Positions 39,406 through 49,286 of a DNA stretch of 64,000 bases are shown here, piece after piece. Position numbers and translations under genes: made by a program. The stretch lies in contig NZ_CP104900.1 in NCBI RefSeq assembly GCF_025449215.1, positions 3,100,001 to 3,164,000 on the forward strand. Reading direction: 5' to 3'. Under the pieces are notes generated by a model, which did no database searches, was not told where the DNA came from, and worked only from the letters and a program-made list of their open reading frames with translations. The stretch's first letter is position 1; each line of letters begins with the position of its first letter. This DNA comes from Shewanella seohaensis (lineage in GTDB: Bacteria; Pseudomonadota; Gammaproteobacteria; Enterobacterales; Shewanellaceae).

Positions 39406-41328
39406 TTAAGGGATTTTCCTTAAAAATTGCAGGGCTTGGTCTAAATCTCGCGTACGCGCCATCGGCGGCAGGGAGTTTAAAAATGCCTGTCCGTAGGCGC
39501 GATTCACAATCCGATTATCACAAAGAATGAGTACGCCGCAGTCCTTTTCGTCACGGATCAAACGTCCAACCCCTTGTTTGAGCGCAATAATCGCCTGAGG
39601 TAATGACACTTGAGTAAAAGGATCGCCGCCCTGACGGCTAATATTGTCGGCGCGGGCACGGTAAAGCGGCTCATCGGGTGACACAAAGGGCAGCTTATCG
39701 ATTATCACGCAGCTTAATAACTTGCCGCGCACGTCCACCCCTTCCCAAAAACTGCTCGTCCCCAGTAATACCGCATTCCCCAGTTGGCGAAACTTGGTCA
39801 GCAGACTCTGCTTGCCCGCCTGCCCTTGCACCAAGAGTGGATATTGAGTTCGTGTGCGCAATGCCATTGCGGTTTGCTCGAGCATTTTATGGCTGGTAAA
39901 CAGAATAAAGGTTCGCCCCTGCGCCGCCTCAATCGCTTTGACACACACATCGACTAACTGCTTAAGCGCTTGCTGCTGATTCGCCACATTTCCCAGTTGC
40001 CTAGGCACACAAAATAACGCCTGACGCGGATAATCGAAGGGACTGTCTAAAATATGCGCCTTGGCATCGCTTATCCCAAGCTCCTGTGCAAAATGCCCTA
40101 GGCTGCGGTTCACTTGCAAGGTCGCCGAGGTAAAAATCCAGCTAGTATTGGCCACAAATAACTGCTGGCACTCGCGGGCAATATTGATGGGTGACATTCG
40201 TAGCATGACAAATCGGCTACCAAACTCAACGCTGTACGCCGCCTGCGGGTTATCACAATTAAAAAATTGATTCAGTTTATGATTAAGCTCAGTCAGCTTT
40301 ACCGCAATATCATCCAATAATTCACTGCGCCCAACGTGCACAAGTAACAGCTTTTGCAGTGCGGTTAATTCAGCCAATAAATCCCAAGAGGCTAAGGCGA
40401 TGGATTTATTGCCAAGTTGCATCCGCCAGTCCGACTCACCGCTCGAAAATAACGCATTATGCCAATCACTTAACTTGGTTAAACAGCGCTGACAAAATTG
40501 AGCAATCTGTCCCGTGTCGCTGAGCTCAGTTTGATAAATCTGCAATAACTTTTGCAGATAATCATCGATGGTGCGACTCGACGATTGCTGCCCAAAGTAA
40601 CTGACGCAGATGTCTGGCAACAAATGCGCCTCATCGAAGATCACAACATCGGGATCGGGCAACAGCTCGGCAAACCCCGTATCCTTTAACACGCTGTCGG
40701 CAAAGAATAAGTGATGATTCACCACAATGATTTTTGCCTCCATGGCGCGGCTGCGGGCCTTGCGGGTAAAGCAGGCATCATAAAATTCACAGCGCTGGCC
40801 AAGACAGGTCTCTTTGGTACTGACCACTAAGGGAAGCGCGGGTGAGTTTTCGGCAACAGAGGTTAAGCCACCGATATCGCCATCTTTACTCATACCCGCC
40901 CATTGATTGATTTTGAGTAAATCATCCAATAAGCGCGCCTCAATATGGCTGGCCTCCTGCATCTGCCTATCGAGTCGATGCTGGCATAAATAGTTATTAC
41001 GGCCTTTTAATAACGCAAGCTTGGGCGCAATCCCAAGCATAGATGTCAACGCGGGTAAATCCTTTAAAAACAATTGCTCCTGCAGGTTTTTACTGCCCGT
41101 ACTCACGATCACTTGCTTGCCACTTAAGATGGCCGGAATTAAATACGCGAAGGTTTTACCGACCCCAGTTCCCGCTTCAATCAGTGCATTGCCCTTACTG
41201 GCAATCGCTTCACTGATGATTTGTGCCATTTCAACCTGACTCTGACGCGCACTAAACCCTTGAATATGTTTAGCGAGCACCCCATCGCTGGCAAAAGCGC
41301 GCAGCACTTCACTCGCCAATCGGCTCAT
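39406..41328 (-). CDS. yoaA: YoaA/DinG-family ATP-dependent DNA helicase
   Basis: This is an XPD-like superfamily 2 helicase involved in DNA repair. Walker A is IEAGTGVGKTFAY and the DEAH box is FDEAHLLPD. The iron-sulfur cysteines are in YLCQHR, TCLGQRC and YDACF. Late motifs are FWEGVDVRG and IALKQGVGRLIR. I chose the ATG at 41328, which aligns with the E. coli YoaA start and gives 640 residues (E. coli 636). The frame stays open to a TTG at 41409, but neither start has a good ribosome site. Confidence 0.9.
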   Translation of the reverse strand: MSRLASEVLRAFASDGVLAKHIQGFSARQSQVEMAQIISEAIASKGNALIEAGTGVGKTFAYLIPAILSGKQVIVSTGSKNLQEQLFLKDLPALTSMLGIAPKLALLKGRNNYLCQHRLDRQMQEASHIEARLLDDLLKINQWAGMSKDGDIGGLTSVAENSPALPLVVSTKETCLGQRCEFYDACFTRKARSRAMEAKIIVVNHHLFFADSVLKDTGFAELLPDPDVVIFDEAHLLPDICVSYFGQQSSSRTIDDYLQKLLQIYQTELSDTGQIAQFCQRCLTKLSDWHNALFSSGESDWRMQLGNKSIALASWDLLAELTALQKLLLVHVGRSELLDDIAVKLTELNHKLNQFFNCDNPQAAYSVEFGSRFVMLRMSPINIARECQQLFVANTSWIFTSATLQVNRSLGHFAQELGISDAKAHILDSPFDYPRQALFCVPRQLGNVANQQQALKQLVDVCVKAIEAAQGRTFILFTSHKMLEQTAMALRTRTQYPLLVQGQAGKQSLLTKFRQLGNAVLLGTSSFWEGVDVRGKLLSCVIIDKLPFVSPDEPLYRARADNISRQGGDPFTQVSLPQAIIALKQGVGRLIRDEKDCGVLILCDNRIVNRAYGQAFLNSLPPMARTRDLDQALQFLRKIP

Positions 41329-41409
41329 TGGACGTTGAGCGTCGCTCGACTGCAGATTGGATTGCTGAAGTTTGGCTTGCCGCATCGCTGGGCGTCGGGA
41401 ATGATTCAA

Positions 41410-41688
41410 GGGCGTGCGAGGTCCTTTAATAGGGTTAACATAATACGGTTCAGAGATGGCGGACTGTGGCTTAAGTCGTAAACAATTATTAAGGAGCCTG
41501 ACTCCGTAAAGCCGCAGTGTAATTAAGCCCGACTAATAATACCAATAGTTTCAGTCCTGCGCCGAATTCAACATGCACATAGTTCTATGCGAGAATATTG
41601 CGAAGTTTGGCGGCCAGTCGAAACCCCGCTTTAAAAGATTGGTGCTCCTTGCCACGGATGAAGGTTTATAACGCGACTGGATGATTCA
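41410..41688. other. Divergent region yoaA / accessory block
   Basis: Nothing convincing is visible in this gene-free stretch between yoaA and the first accessory gene. A 32-codon frame starting near 41571 has no ribosome site and I do not call it. Confidence 0.4.
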
Positions 41689-42030
41689 ATGAAATACCTT
41701 TCTGGTTTTTTACTATTGTTGGCTTTTAACCCCGCCTCATGGGCTGGTTGTGATGAGGTGACTTCACAATGCCTCGTTATTAATGGGCAGGAAGAACGAT
41801 CTGAATCCTGTGATATCGCGATTTGCGCCAATATGAGCGAATACCTAGTTGATGTCTCGCTCGAAAATGGAGGTACCATTTTTATGAAACAGGATAATCA
41901 ATCGCAGCTGATTCGTGTTAATGGCAACCCAGGTATCTTCATTAGGCCGTCCCCCGAAAAAAGTGACCAAACCTGTTATGCTATGGCAGATAAAAGCATA
42001 ACTTACTGCTTGCCTGATGCAGTGCTGTAA
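41689..42030 (+). CDS. Small exported cysteine-rich protein
   Basis: I do not recognise the family. The 113-residue product has a clear signal peptide (MKYLSGFLLLLAFNPASWA) followed by GC, so it is either cut as a periplasmic protein or, less typically, lipidated. The mature part has six cysteines (CDEV, QCL, SCDI, ICAN, TCYA, YCLP), an even number that suggests three disulfides. GGA lies before the ATG. It is the first of four rightward genes in a small accessory block. Confidence 0.65.
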   Translation: MKYLSGFLLLLAFNPASWAGCDEVTSQCLVINGQEERSESCDIAICANMSEYLVDVSLENGGTIFMKQDNQSQLIRVNGNPGIFIRPSPEKSDQTCYAMADKSITYCLPDAVL

Positions 42031-42117
42031 TCAATATTGATAACGGTATATTTTAGATAGCAAAACAGACTGCAGATCACTCACTATGAAGGTAAGCGTG
42101 GAGCATAGAGGTTAACC

Positions 42118-42569
42118 ATGCAAACGACATTAACTTTGTCACAATATGTGAAAAAGCGAAATGGTGTGCCACTGGGTGCCAATCACTCGATGAGGAATAT
42201 GCTATCCCGCGCCCTTGGCGCTAAGTCATTCCCCATTTTTTGGCATTATTGGAATCCGATTTGGGGTTATTATTTATCACGTAATGTCATGCGTCCTAGC
42301 AGTCAGTTTCTGCCCATGTGGCTCGCCGTACTTGTCACCTTTTTGGTCAGCGGTGCGCTACATGATCTCGCCATCGCTCTGATTAAATGGCAAGCCATGT
42401 TCTTTTTACCCCCTGGTTTGGCATCATGGGAATTATCGTGATTGCCTCAAATAAATATGGCCTTTCCTACGGCGCATTACCTTGGGTTATGCGGGCCTTG
42501 ATTAATTTACTGTTTATTTTCTCATCATTTTCGTTAACCGAATTCATGCTGGATCTATTGAATCCTTAA
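42118..42569 (+). pseudogene. Short MBOAT/wax-synthase-like membrane protein, frameshifted
   Basis: Two frames (42118-42441 and 42387-42569) become one 150-residue protein if a T is added to the T5 run at 42403-42407, giving AMFFFTPWFGIMG across the join. The motifs FWHYWNPIWGYYLSR and TFLVSGALHDLAI resemble the active-site region of MBOAT and wax-synthase-like acyltransferases, with His in SGALHD. Full members are much longer, so this is a C-terminal-type fragment or a reduced family. GAGG precedes the ATG. Function is unknown. Confidence 0.55.
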
Positions 42570-42623
42570 CCCTAATTAACTCGCCCTAATGATGTAAATG
42601 ATGCTCGCTCAAAAGGATATTTC

Positions 42624-42950
42624 ATGCGATTAACATTAACCTTGGAAACCCTATTATCTCAACTTGGTTCTTTTTCGTGGCACTTGGATATGTACAAAGC
42701 CCTAGATCAACCATTAAGTCCTACAATGTCGGTGTTAATCATTGACGATGAGCTTGAAGAGGAGCGCTACCAACAGGATGAGCCTCTCTACCCGCAAAAC
42801 CAAGGCTATCAATACGTTTTGAGCATTGCCGATTTACAAATCATCAAGGCTAACTTAGTGCAACAGCTGCCAAATGCTACCTTGCATGACTTAATTCATG
42901 CTGTCAGTTATTACTATCAAAACGATGCTTATATAAATGTAGAGTGTTAA
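42624..42950 (+). CDS. Hypothetical acidic protein
   Basis: I do not recognise this 108-residue protein. It is acidic, has no signal peptide, and contains VLIIDDELEEERYQQDEP followed by two predicted helices. AAGGA lies before the ATG, so it is likely translated. Size, acidity and an orphan setting recall immunity proteins of polymorphic toxin systems, but no toxin gene is visible next to it and I make no such call. Confidence 0.6.
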   Translation: MRLTLTLETLLSQLGSFSWHLDMYKALDQPLSPTMSVLIIDDELEEERYQQDEPLYPQNQGYQYVLSIADLQIIKANLVQQLPNATLHDLIHAVSYYYQNDAYINVEC

Positions 42951-43016
42951 CCGCTTTAATTAAGATTTTTTAAGATATATCAAACCCAATTATTAAAAGA
43001 TAAAAAAGAATCAGAT

Positions 43017-43844
43017 ATGGATAAAAAAGCAAAAAGGATTTTATTCTCCACCTATTGGAAGAATGGTTGGATTGACGCAAAAAATAGAAGTCTCTCCGAG
43101 TCCGACTTTAACTACGCCAAATCGAAAGGATTAATGTTTGATCCTTTAACTATCTCCCACGATGAATGCATCATTGCCATCACAGCGCTAGTAAAAGGCA
43201 TTTCGCAAAAACAAGTAACAAAAGGATTTTTAAGCAGTCTAACCTCTAGGCGACTGGATTGGCGCTCATCCCTTGCATCCTATGCGATCGCCCAAAAAAT
43301 TCCATCACACCAATATGCGCCCGTCATTTCAGGCACTTCCTACACGGATGGCAAACCAACGGCACACTCCTATACCTGTGGCATTTGCCGAGACAGTCAA
43401 TATGGCATCCGAGGAAGTCAATCCTATATCGAAATGGATATTAACGTATTCAATTTCGAGCGCATTAAATGGGGCGGCGTGCGCCATGGGGATATTTTGT
43501 ATACCTATTTTGATTTAAGCCAATTTATCAATGCAGATATTCCAGAGCCGACAACAGATGATATTGCCTGTTTTAGGGAGATATTAACGATTATCGAAAC
43601 ATCTGAGCCGAGCGATTATCCCAGCGCATTGGAGAAAAGATTAGCGAGTGTAATAAAATCGAGTAAAGCTGAGCGACAAATATTAATCGAAATATTAGCC
43701 AGTCTGGGAATATTAAAACCCTATACTGTCGATAGACAACGCCAAGGCAAAAATGACTGGGTATTTGCCGAATATTGGCGTGGTGAAGATAAATATTGCC
43801 AACAGACAGTTGAACAACTGTTTGGAGAATATTTAGCACAATAA
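43017..43844 (+). CDS. Hypothetical protein of a soluble orphan family
   Basis: This 275-residue protein has no signal peptide or membrane helix. Notable segments are SYTCGICRDSQYG (a lone CxxC) and DINVFNFERIKWGGVRHGDILYTYFDLSQF, whose regularity suggests a conserved fold. I cannot name the family. The DNA is AT-richer than the flanking housekeeping genes, which suggests acquisition. It ends the accessory block and is followed by a strong hairpin. Confidence 0.65.
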   Translation: MDKKAKRILFSTYWKNGWIDAKNRSLSESDFNYAKSKGLMFDPLTISHDECIIAITALVKGISQKQVTKGFLSSLTSRRLDWRSSLASYAIAQKIPSHQYAPVISGTSYTDGKPTAHSYTCGICRDSQYGIRGSQSYIEMDINVFNFERIKWGGVRHGDILYTYFDLSQFINADIPEPTTDDIACFREILTIIETSEPSDYPSALEKRLASVIKSSKAERQILIEILASLGILKPYTVDRQRQGKNDWVFAEYWRGEDKYCQQTVEQLFGEYLAQ

Positions 43845-43851
43845 AACGGAT

Positions 43852-43884
43852 GTCACAGCACTAATTCGGCATTAGCGCTGTGAC
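43852..43884. terminator. Long hairpin after accessory block
   Basis: Stem GTCACAGC/GCTGTGAC (43852-43859 with 43877-43884) continues, after one mismatch, into CTAAT/ATTAG with loop TCGGC. It starts 8 bases past the stop codon. There is no U tract, so termination is probable but not certain. Confidence 0.55.
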
Positions 43885-44209
43885 TGACACTCATCCGCAC
43901 TCGCCAGTCCAGAGGATGCTGCTAGATAAAATCTGCCATCCTTGCCGCTATTCTAGCTGCCGAACGGTTCTAAACGTAGAGTCAGCTTTCTGCCCACCCC
44001 TAGCAAACCTCAAGTAGTCCCCTCTTGCGATCGGTTGATTTACCTCCAGCGACCACCAAGATGAAACATTTTCATAAAGCGCATAAATATTCTTATTTAG
44101 TTAAAATTAGCTGTTGCAAACGGCACAGAAAGCGGTTAGCTTAAAAAAACGTTCGATGGATAAGTATCCATCAACACCGAATTCAACAGAATAGAGTATA
44201 GAGAGTCAT
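43885..44209. other. his promoter and upstream region
   Basis: There is no gene here. A possible his promoter has TTGCAA at 44114-44119 and a TAGCTT-like -10 at about 44137, some 70 bp before hisL. The rest shows nothing I can support. Confidence 0.4.
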
Positions 44210-44260
44210 ATGAGCCCATTACTGAACGCTATCCACCATCATCACCACCATATGCGGTAG
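44210..44260 (+). CDS. hisL: his operon leader peptide
   Basis: This 16-residue leader carries six consecutive His codons (AIHHHHHHMR). Ribosome stalling there when charged tRNA-His is scarce prevents the downstream terminator from forming. The arrangement of leader, alternative hairpins and terminator before hisG is the classic attenuation design. Confidence 0.95.
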   Translation: MSPLLNAIHHHHHHMR

Positions 44261-44323
44261 CCTTCGGACGCTCACTGCCGGAGGACTGTATCCTTCTGGC
44301 GGACTGATTCAAAGATGATCACT

Positions 44324-44351
44324 AACCCCTGGAAGGAATTCCGGGGTTTTT
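44324..44351 (+). terminator. his attenuator terminator
   Basis: AACCCC pairs with GGGGTT (44324-44329 with 44343-44348) and GG pairs with CC inside, followed by a T run. Upstream GC-rich segments between 44260 and 44300 can form the competing antiterminator hairpins. Confidence 0.88.
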
Positions 44352-44504
44352 GCTTTTAGGCTTTTTAACTTACAACTTAACCCGTTTTTAGTATGTAATT
44401 TCAATATGTTAGCTAGATAAATACCGGCCAAACATAGAAACCAGTTAAACCATGCGACAAAAGAATATCATTTTGAATTTGTTAACTTTGAGCGAGACAA
44501 GACT

Positions 44505-45404
44505 ATGACTGAATCAAACCGTTTACGCATCGCCATCCAAAAATCTGGCCGTTTATCCACCGACTCACAGCAATTACTCAAGAGCTGCGGTGTTAAGTTT
44601 TCCATTAACGAACAACGTCTTATCGCGCACGCAGACAACATGCCTATCGATTTACTCAGAGTGCGTGACGATGATATTCCAGGGCTGGTGATGGATGGTG
44701 TGGTCGATTTAGGCATTATTGGTGAGAACGTGCTCGAAGAAGAGCAGATTGAGCGTCAAACCTTAAATAAACCTGCGGAGTTTGTGAAATTACGCCAACT
44801 TGATTTCGGTGCCTGTCGCCTGTCGTTAGCTGTGCCAACCGAATTTAGCTATGCCGATGCCTCATCCTTGGAAGGCTTGCGAATTGCCACCTCCTACCCC
44901 AATCTGCTTCGCCGTTTTATGCAACAAAAAGGCATAAGTTATCGCGACTGTATGTTGAAAGGCTCGGTTGAAGTCGCGCCGCGTGCCGGGCTTGCCGATG
45001 GCATTTGTGACTTAGTCTCCACCGGCGCCACCCTTGAGGCCAACGGTTTATACGAAACCGAAGTCATCTATCGCTCCATGGCCTGTGTTATCCAATCGAC
45101 CCAAACTCAAACGCCGAGCAAACAAGCCTTAATCGACAGAATTTTATCCCGCGTAAACGGCGTGATCCGCGCCCGTGAAAGTAAATATATTTTGCTGCAC
45201 GCGCCCACTGAAACCTTAGATCAAATTGTCGCCCTGCTGCCCGGTGCCGAAAACCCCACTGTATTGCCATTAAACGACGATACTAATCGAGTGGCCATCC
45301 ACGCCGTCAGTACTGAAGATTTATTCTGGGACACCATGGAGCAACTCACCGCGCTCGGCGCCAGCTCTATCCTCGTAATGCCAATTGAAAAAATGATGGG
45401 GTGA
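44505..45404 (+). CDS. hisG: ATP phosphoribosyltransferase
   Basis: HisG joins ATP and PRPP, the first committed and feedback-controlled step of histidine synthesis. The 299-residue long form starts [13 protein letters not shown] and has the PRPP-binding region [14 protein letters not shown]. The C-terminal regulatory domain ([14 protein letters not shown]) that binds histidine is present. It is the first structural gene after the attenuator. Confidence 0.97.
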   Translation: MTESNRLRIAIQKSGRLSTDSQQLLKSCGVKFSINEQRLIAHADNMPIDLLRVRDDDIPGLVMDGVVDLGIIGENVLEEEQIERQTLNKPAEFVKLRQLDFGACRLSLAVPTEFSYADASSLEGLRIATSYPNLLRRFMQQKGISYRDCMLKGSVEVAPRAGLADGICDLVSTGATLEANGLYETEVIYRSMACVIQSTQTQTPSKQALIDRILSRVNGVIRARESKYILLHAPTETLDQIVALLPGAENPTVLPLNDDTNRVAIHAVSTEDLFWDTMEQLTALGASSILVMPIEKMMG

Positions 45405-45407
45405 TCT

Positions 45408-46708
45408 ATGGATATTTTGACTTGGGCAGCATTATCCACCGATGAACAAAAAGCCGCGCTCCAACGCTCACCTTTAATTGGTGACAGCGGCTTAGAACAA
45501 AGTGTTCGGGCGATTGTCGATGCCGTGGCTAACCGTGGCGATGCGGCGCTGAAAGAGTTTAATCAAAAGTTTGATGGCTTCAATAGTGCCAATATCGACA
45601 GTCTGCGTTTAAGTGAAAGTGAGATTAGCGCCGCCAGCGCACGAGTCTCGGCAGAACTTAAAGCCGCCATTGCCCAAGCGATGGCCAATATTGATGTGTT
45701 TCACAGCGCGCAGCAATTTCGCCCCATAGAGATTGAAACCCAAGCGGGTGTTCGCTGCGAGCTTCGTAGCGAACCGATTGAAAAAGTCGGTTTATATATT
45801 CCCGGCGGCAGCGCGCCCTCATTTCGACCGTGATGATGTTGGCCCTGCCAGCAAAAATCGCCGGCTGCGAAAAACGCGTATTGGTGAGTCCGCCGCCGAT
45901 TAACGATGCGATTGTGTATGCGGCAAACGCCTGTGGGATCACTGAAATTTATCAAGTGGGCGGCGCACAGGCCATTGCCGCACTCGCTTTTGGTACTGAA
46001 ACGATTCCTAGCGTCGATAAGATTTTCGGCCCAGGCAACCGTTATGTCACCGAAGCCAAACGCTTAGTCTCCCAAGATGGTCGCTGCACTGTGTCTATCG
46101 ATATGCCCGCAGGCCCTTCCGAGGTGTTGGTGATTGCCGATAGCGATGCCAATGCGCAGTTTATTGCCGCGGATTTACTCTCGCAAGCGGAGCATGGCCC
46201 TGATTCGCAGGTCATTTTAGTCACGGATTCTGAGCCATTAGCACAAGCTGTCAATCAAGCGCTCGAGTCACAACTGGCCGCCCTGCCGCGCCAAGAGATT
46301 GCCGCGACCGCCCTAAAAGGCAGCCGCACCATTTTGGTAAAAGATACGCAAGAAGCGGCGCTCGTGTCGAATCGCTATGGACCCGAACACTTAATTATTC
46401 AAACCCGCTTCCCACGGGACGTACTAAATCATATTCGCGCCGCAGGCTCAGTGTTTTTAGGGGCCTATACACCTGAATCGGTTGGGGATTATGCCAGTGG
46501 GACTAACCATGTATTGCCAACTTACGGTTATAGCCGCGCGGTATCTAGCCTCTCCTTGGCAGACTTTAGCCGCCGCTTTACGGTGCAAGAGCTCAGCGCT
46601 AAGGGCCTGCTCGGACTCGGGCAAGCGGTGATGACCCTTGCCAACAATGAGTTACTCGATGCCCATAAAAATGCGGTCGCGATACGCTTAGCCAGTCTTA
46701 AGGACTGA
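45408..46708 (+). pseudogene. hisD: Histidinol dehydrogenase, frameshifted
   Basis: HisD carries out the last two steps, histidinol to histidine. The reading frame breaks after YIPGGSAP. Adding one C to CCC at 45816-45818 gives [22 protein letters not shown], the expected family sequence, and a 433-residue protein, the E. coli length being 434. Downstream motifs are intact ([49 protein letters not shown]). Every other his gene is intact, so an assembly error is far more likely than true loss of the pathway. Confidence 0.93.
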
Positions 46709-46774
46709 TGGAAATAAGTAACGCAATCAACAGTACGCTTAATTAAAGCCATAGCAAGACTTAGGACGAATAGG

Positions 46775-47965
46775 ATGAGCCAAGTGCCAACTAGCCAAGC
46801 ACCAACGAGCCCAGCAACAACGAGCAATGTGCCTGTGACAAATATTCCAAGCGCCAATTGCGCCAGCAATACTCTCGAAAGCACAAGCATCGAGCCAACA
46901 ACCCTTGCCGCACGTCTTGCTCGGCCCGAACTGCTCGAGTTAACGCCTTACCAAAGTGCTCGCAGGCTGGGTGGTCGTGGGGATATTTGGATCAACGCTA
47001 ACGAATCGCCCTTCAATAATGTGGCCGTTGCCGAACTCGATTTATCTAAGTTAAATCGTTACCCCGAGTGCCAACCACCCGCGTTAATCAATGCCTATAG
47101 CCAATATAGCGGTGTTGCGAAGAGCAGAATTGTCGCCAGTCGCGGCGCCGATGAGGCCATCGAACTGCTGATCCGTGCCTTTTGTGTTCCAGGCATCGAC
47201 TCCATTGCCACCTTTGGGCCCACTTACGGCATGTACGCCATTAGCGCGCAAACCTTTAATGTGGGCGTTAAGGCATTAAGCTTAACGGCTCAGTACTGTC
47301 TCCCAAGTGACTTTGCGACCGCCGCACGCGGCGCTAAGTTAGTGTTTATCTGTAATCCCAATAACCCAACTGGCACTGTGATTGAGAAGGCGCGCATAGA
47401 GCAAGCCATCCAAGCCCTACCCGACGCCATCGTTGTCGTCGATGAGGCTTATATCGAGTTTTGCCCCGAATATAGCGTCGCCGATTTACTCGAGTCTTAC
47501 CCAAACCTTGTGGTGCTACGCACTCTTTCAAAGGCCTTTGCCTTAGCGGGCGCCCGCTGCGGCTTTTTGCTCGCCAATGAAGAGATTATCGAAATCATCA
47601 TGCGGGTGATTGCGCCCTATCCCGTGCCATTGCCCGTGAGTGAAGTGGCCGTGCAAGCGCTATCCGCTGCTGGGATTGCACGGATGAAAACCCAAGTCAA
47701 AGAACTCAATGCTCAGGGCGAGCGACTCGCGGCGGCGCTGAATTTGTACTGCGAGCAATGGGGCGGCGCCGTGCTAACACCCAATGGCAACTATGTGCTC
47801 GCCGAATTCGACGATGTGGCAAAAGTGGCAAAGCTACTTATCGACAATGGCATTGTCGCGCGGGCTTATAAGGACCCAAGGCTGGCTAAAGCCATTCGTT
47901 TTAGTTTTAGCTCTCAGGCTGACACCGACCGCTTAGTGTCGCTATTTGAATCGCAAAAGTTGTGA
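46775..47965 (+). CDS. hisC: Histidinol-phosphate aminotransferase
   Basis: HisC is a PLP-dependent class I/II aminotransferase that turns imidazole acetol phosphate into histidinol phosphate. Visible are INANESPFN, SRGADEAIELLIRAF, NPNNPTG, VVDEAYIEF and the PLP lysine in LRTLSKAFALAGARCG. The 396-residue length exceeds the E. coli 356 because the first 45 residues are a Thr/Ser/Pro-rich stretch (SQVPTSQAPTSPATTS) with no counterpart that I know. An AGG lies before the ATG. A later start in this stretch is possible. Confidence 0.95.
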   Translation: MSQVPTSQAPTSPATTSNVPVTNIPSANCASNTLESTSIEPTTLAARLARPELLELTPYQSARRLGGRGDIWINANESPFNNVAVAELDLSKLNRYPECQPPALINAYSQYSGVAKSRIVASRGADEAIELLIRAFCVPGIDSIATFGPTYGMYAISAQTFNVGVKALSLTAQYCLPSDFATAARGAKLVFICNPNNPTGTVIEKARIEQAIQALPDAIVVVDEAYIEFCPEYSVADLLESYPNLVVLRTLSKAFALAGARCGFLLANEEIIEIIMRVIAPYPVPLPVSEVAVQALSAAGIARMKTQVKELNAQGERLAAALNLYCEQWGGAVLTPNGNYVLAEFDDVAKVAKLLIDNGIVARAYKDPRLAKAIRFSFSSQADTDRLVSLFESQKL

Positions 47966-48047
47966 GCATTTGATGCAAGTATTAACGCAGCATTGGCCTA
48001 ATAGACTGATTTTATAAAGATAACAAACTGAATTGAAAGGTAGCAGC

Positions 48048-49139
48048 ATGAACCCAGTATTTACCCCAAATGTCGCCCAGAAAATACTTTTTATCGACCG
48101 CGATGGCACCTTAATTGAAGAGCCCATCACCGACAAACAGGTCGATAGCCTCGCCAAACTGGTATTCGAGCCCCAAGTGATCCCCGCCTTACTGCGCCTG
48201 CAAAAAGCTGGGTTTAGGTTGGTGATGGTCAGCAATCAGGACGGACTCGGTACCCCTTCCTTTCCGCAGGAAGATTTTGATGCGCCGCACAATATGATGA
48301 TGCAAATCCTGTCTAGCCAAGGGGTTAAGTTTGAAGATGTACTCATCTGCCCGCACTTTAACGATGAAAATTGCAGCTGCCGCAAACCAAAACTAGGGCT
48401 AGTGAAAGACTTTTTGACCCAAGGCACCATCGATTTCACTCAATCTGCCGTGATTGGTGACAGACACACAGATGTGGAACTGGGCAATGCCATGGGGATT
48501 AAAAGCTTTCAATATCAGCGTGGCAGCCTAGGCTGGGACGCGATTGCCGATGCCTTACTCAACAAGGGCCGCACCGCGACTGTGGTACGCACAACCAAGG
48601 AAACCGATATTCGCGTGACTGTCGATCTCGACAATGCCAGCAAAGGCGCCATCAACACTGGCATCGGTTTCTTCGACCATATGCTGGATCAAATCGCCAC
48701 CCACGGAAACTTCAAAATGGAGGTGAATGTCGATGGTGATCTGGAGATAGACGATCACCACAGCGTAGAAGACACCGCATTGGCGATTGGGGATGCACTA
48801 CGCCAAGCGCTGGGCGATAAACGCGGTATTGCCCGTTTTGGTTTTAGTTTGCCGATGGATGAGGCCAAGGGCGAATGCTTACTCGATCTCTCCGGCAGGC
48901 CTTTTATTAAATTCGCCGCCCAATTTGAACGGGAAAAAGTCGGTGAAATGGCCACCGAAATGATACCGCACTTTTTCCGCTCCTTTGCCGATGGCTTGCG
49001 TTGTACCTTGCATGTAGCCGCCGAGGGAGACAACGATCACCACAAGGTCGAAGCGTTATTTAAAGTGCTGGGCCGCGCGCTGCGTCAGGCCGTCAAAGTT
49101 GAAGGTGATGTCTTACCATCGAGTAAAGGCGTGCTCTAA
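48048..49139 (+). CDS. hisB: Bifunctional histidinol-phosphatase / IGP dehydratase
   Basis: This enzyme performs two non-consecutive steps of the pathway. The N-terminal HAD phosphatase domain has [13 protein letters not shown] and the zinc-type [14 protein letters not shown]. The C-terminal imidazoleglycerol-phosphate dehydratase domain starts near residue 170 and shows [25 protein letters not shown] and [18 protein letters not shown]. The ATG at 48048 follows AAGG and gives 363 residues, the usual enterobacterial form. Confidence 0.97.
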   Translation: MNPVFTPNVAQKILFIDRDGTLIEEPITDKQVDSLAKLVFEPQVIPALLRLQKAGFRLVMVSNQDGLGTPSFPQEDFDAPHNMMMQILSSQGVKFEDVLICPHFNDENCSCRKPKLGLVKDFLTQGTIDFTQSAVIGDRHTDVELGNAMGIKSFQYQRGSLGWDAIADALLNKGRTATVVRTTKETDIRVTVDLDNASKGAINTGIGFFDHMLDQIATHGNFKMEVNVDGDLEIDDHHSVEDTALAIGDALRQALGDKRGIARFGFSLPMDEAKGECLLDLSGRPFIKFAAQFEREKVGEMATEMIPHFFRSFADGLRCTLHVAAEGDNDHHKVEALFKVLGRALRQAVKVEGDVLPSSKGVL

Positions 49140-49222
49140 CGCCGTGTTAAATCTGAGTTAGGTACTTAATGACCTGATGCAGGTTGATTAGCGAATAATA
49201 CAAAGCCTGATGATTTTAACGA

Positions 49223-49269
49223 GGGTCAGTTTCGGAAATGTGGCGACAAACCACTTCCCCCACTGACCC
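49223..49269 (+). other. Long stem-loop in the hisB-hisH gap
   Basis: GGGTCAGT/ACTGACCC (49223-49230 with 49262-49269) encloses GGAA/TTCC and GTGG/CCAC helices. The structure ends 17 bases before the hisH ATG, in a 147-base gap that is long for this otherwise compact operon. No U tract follows, so it is not an obvious terminator. Confidence 0.5.
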
Positions 49270-49286
49270 ATCAATAGGAAAACCCA

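Noticed and set aside
44231..44254. Six His codons in a row, which could suggest a cloning-vector His tag
   Set aside because: The context (short leader, competing hairpins, terminator, hisG) is the natural his attenuator.
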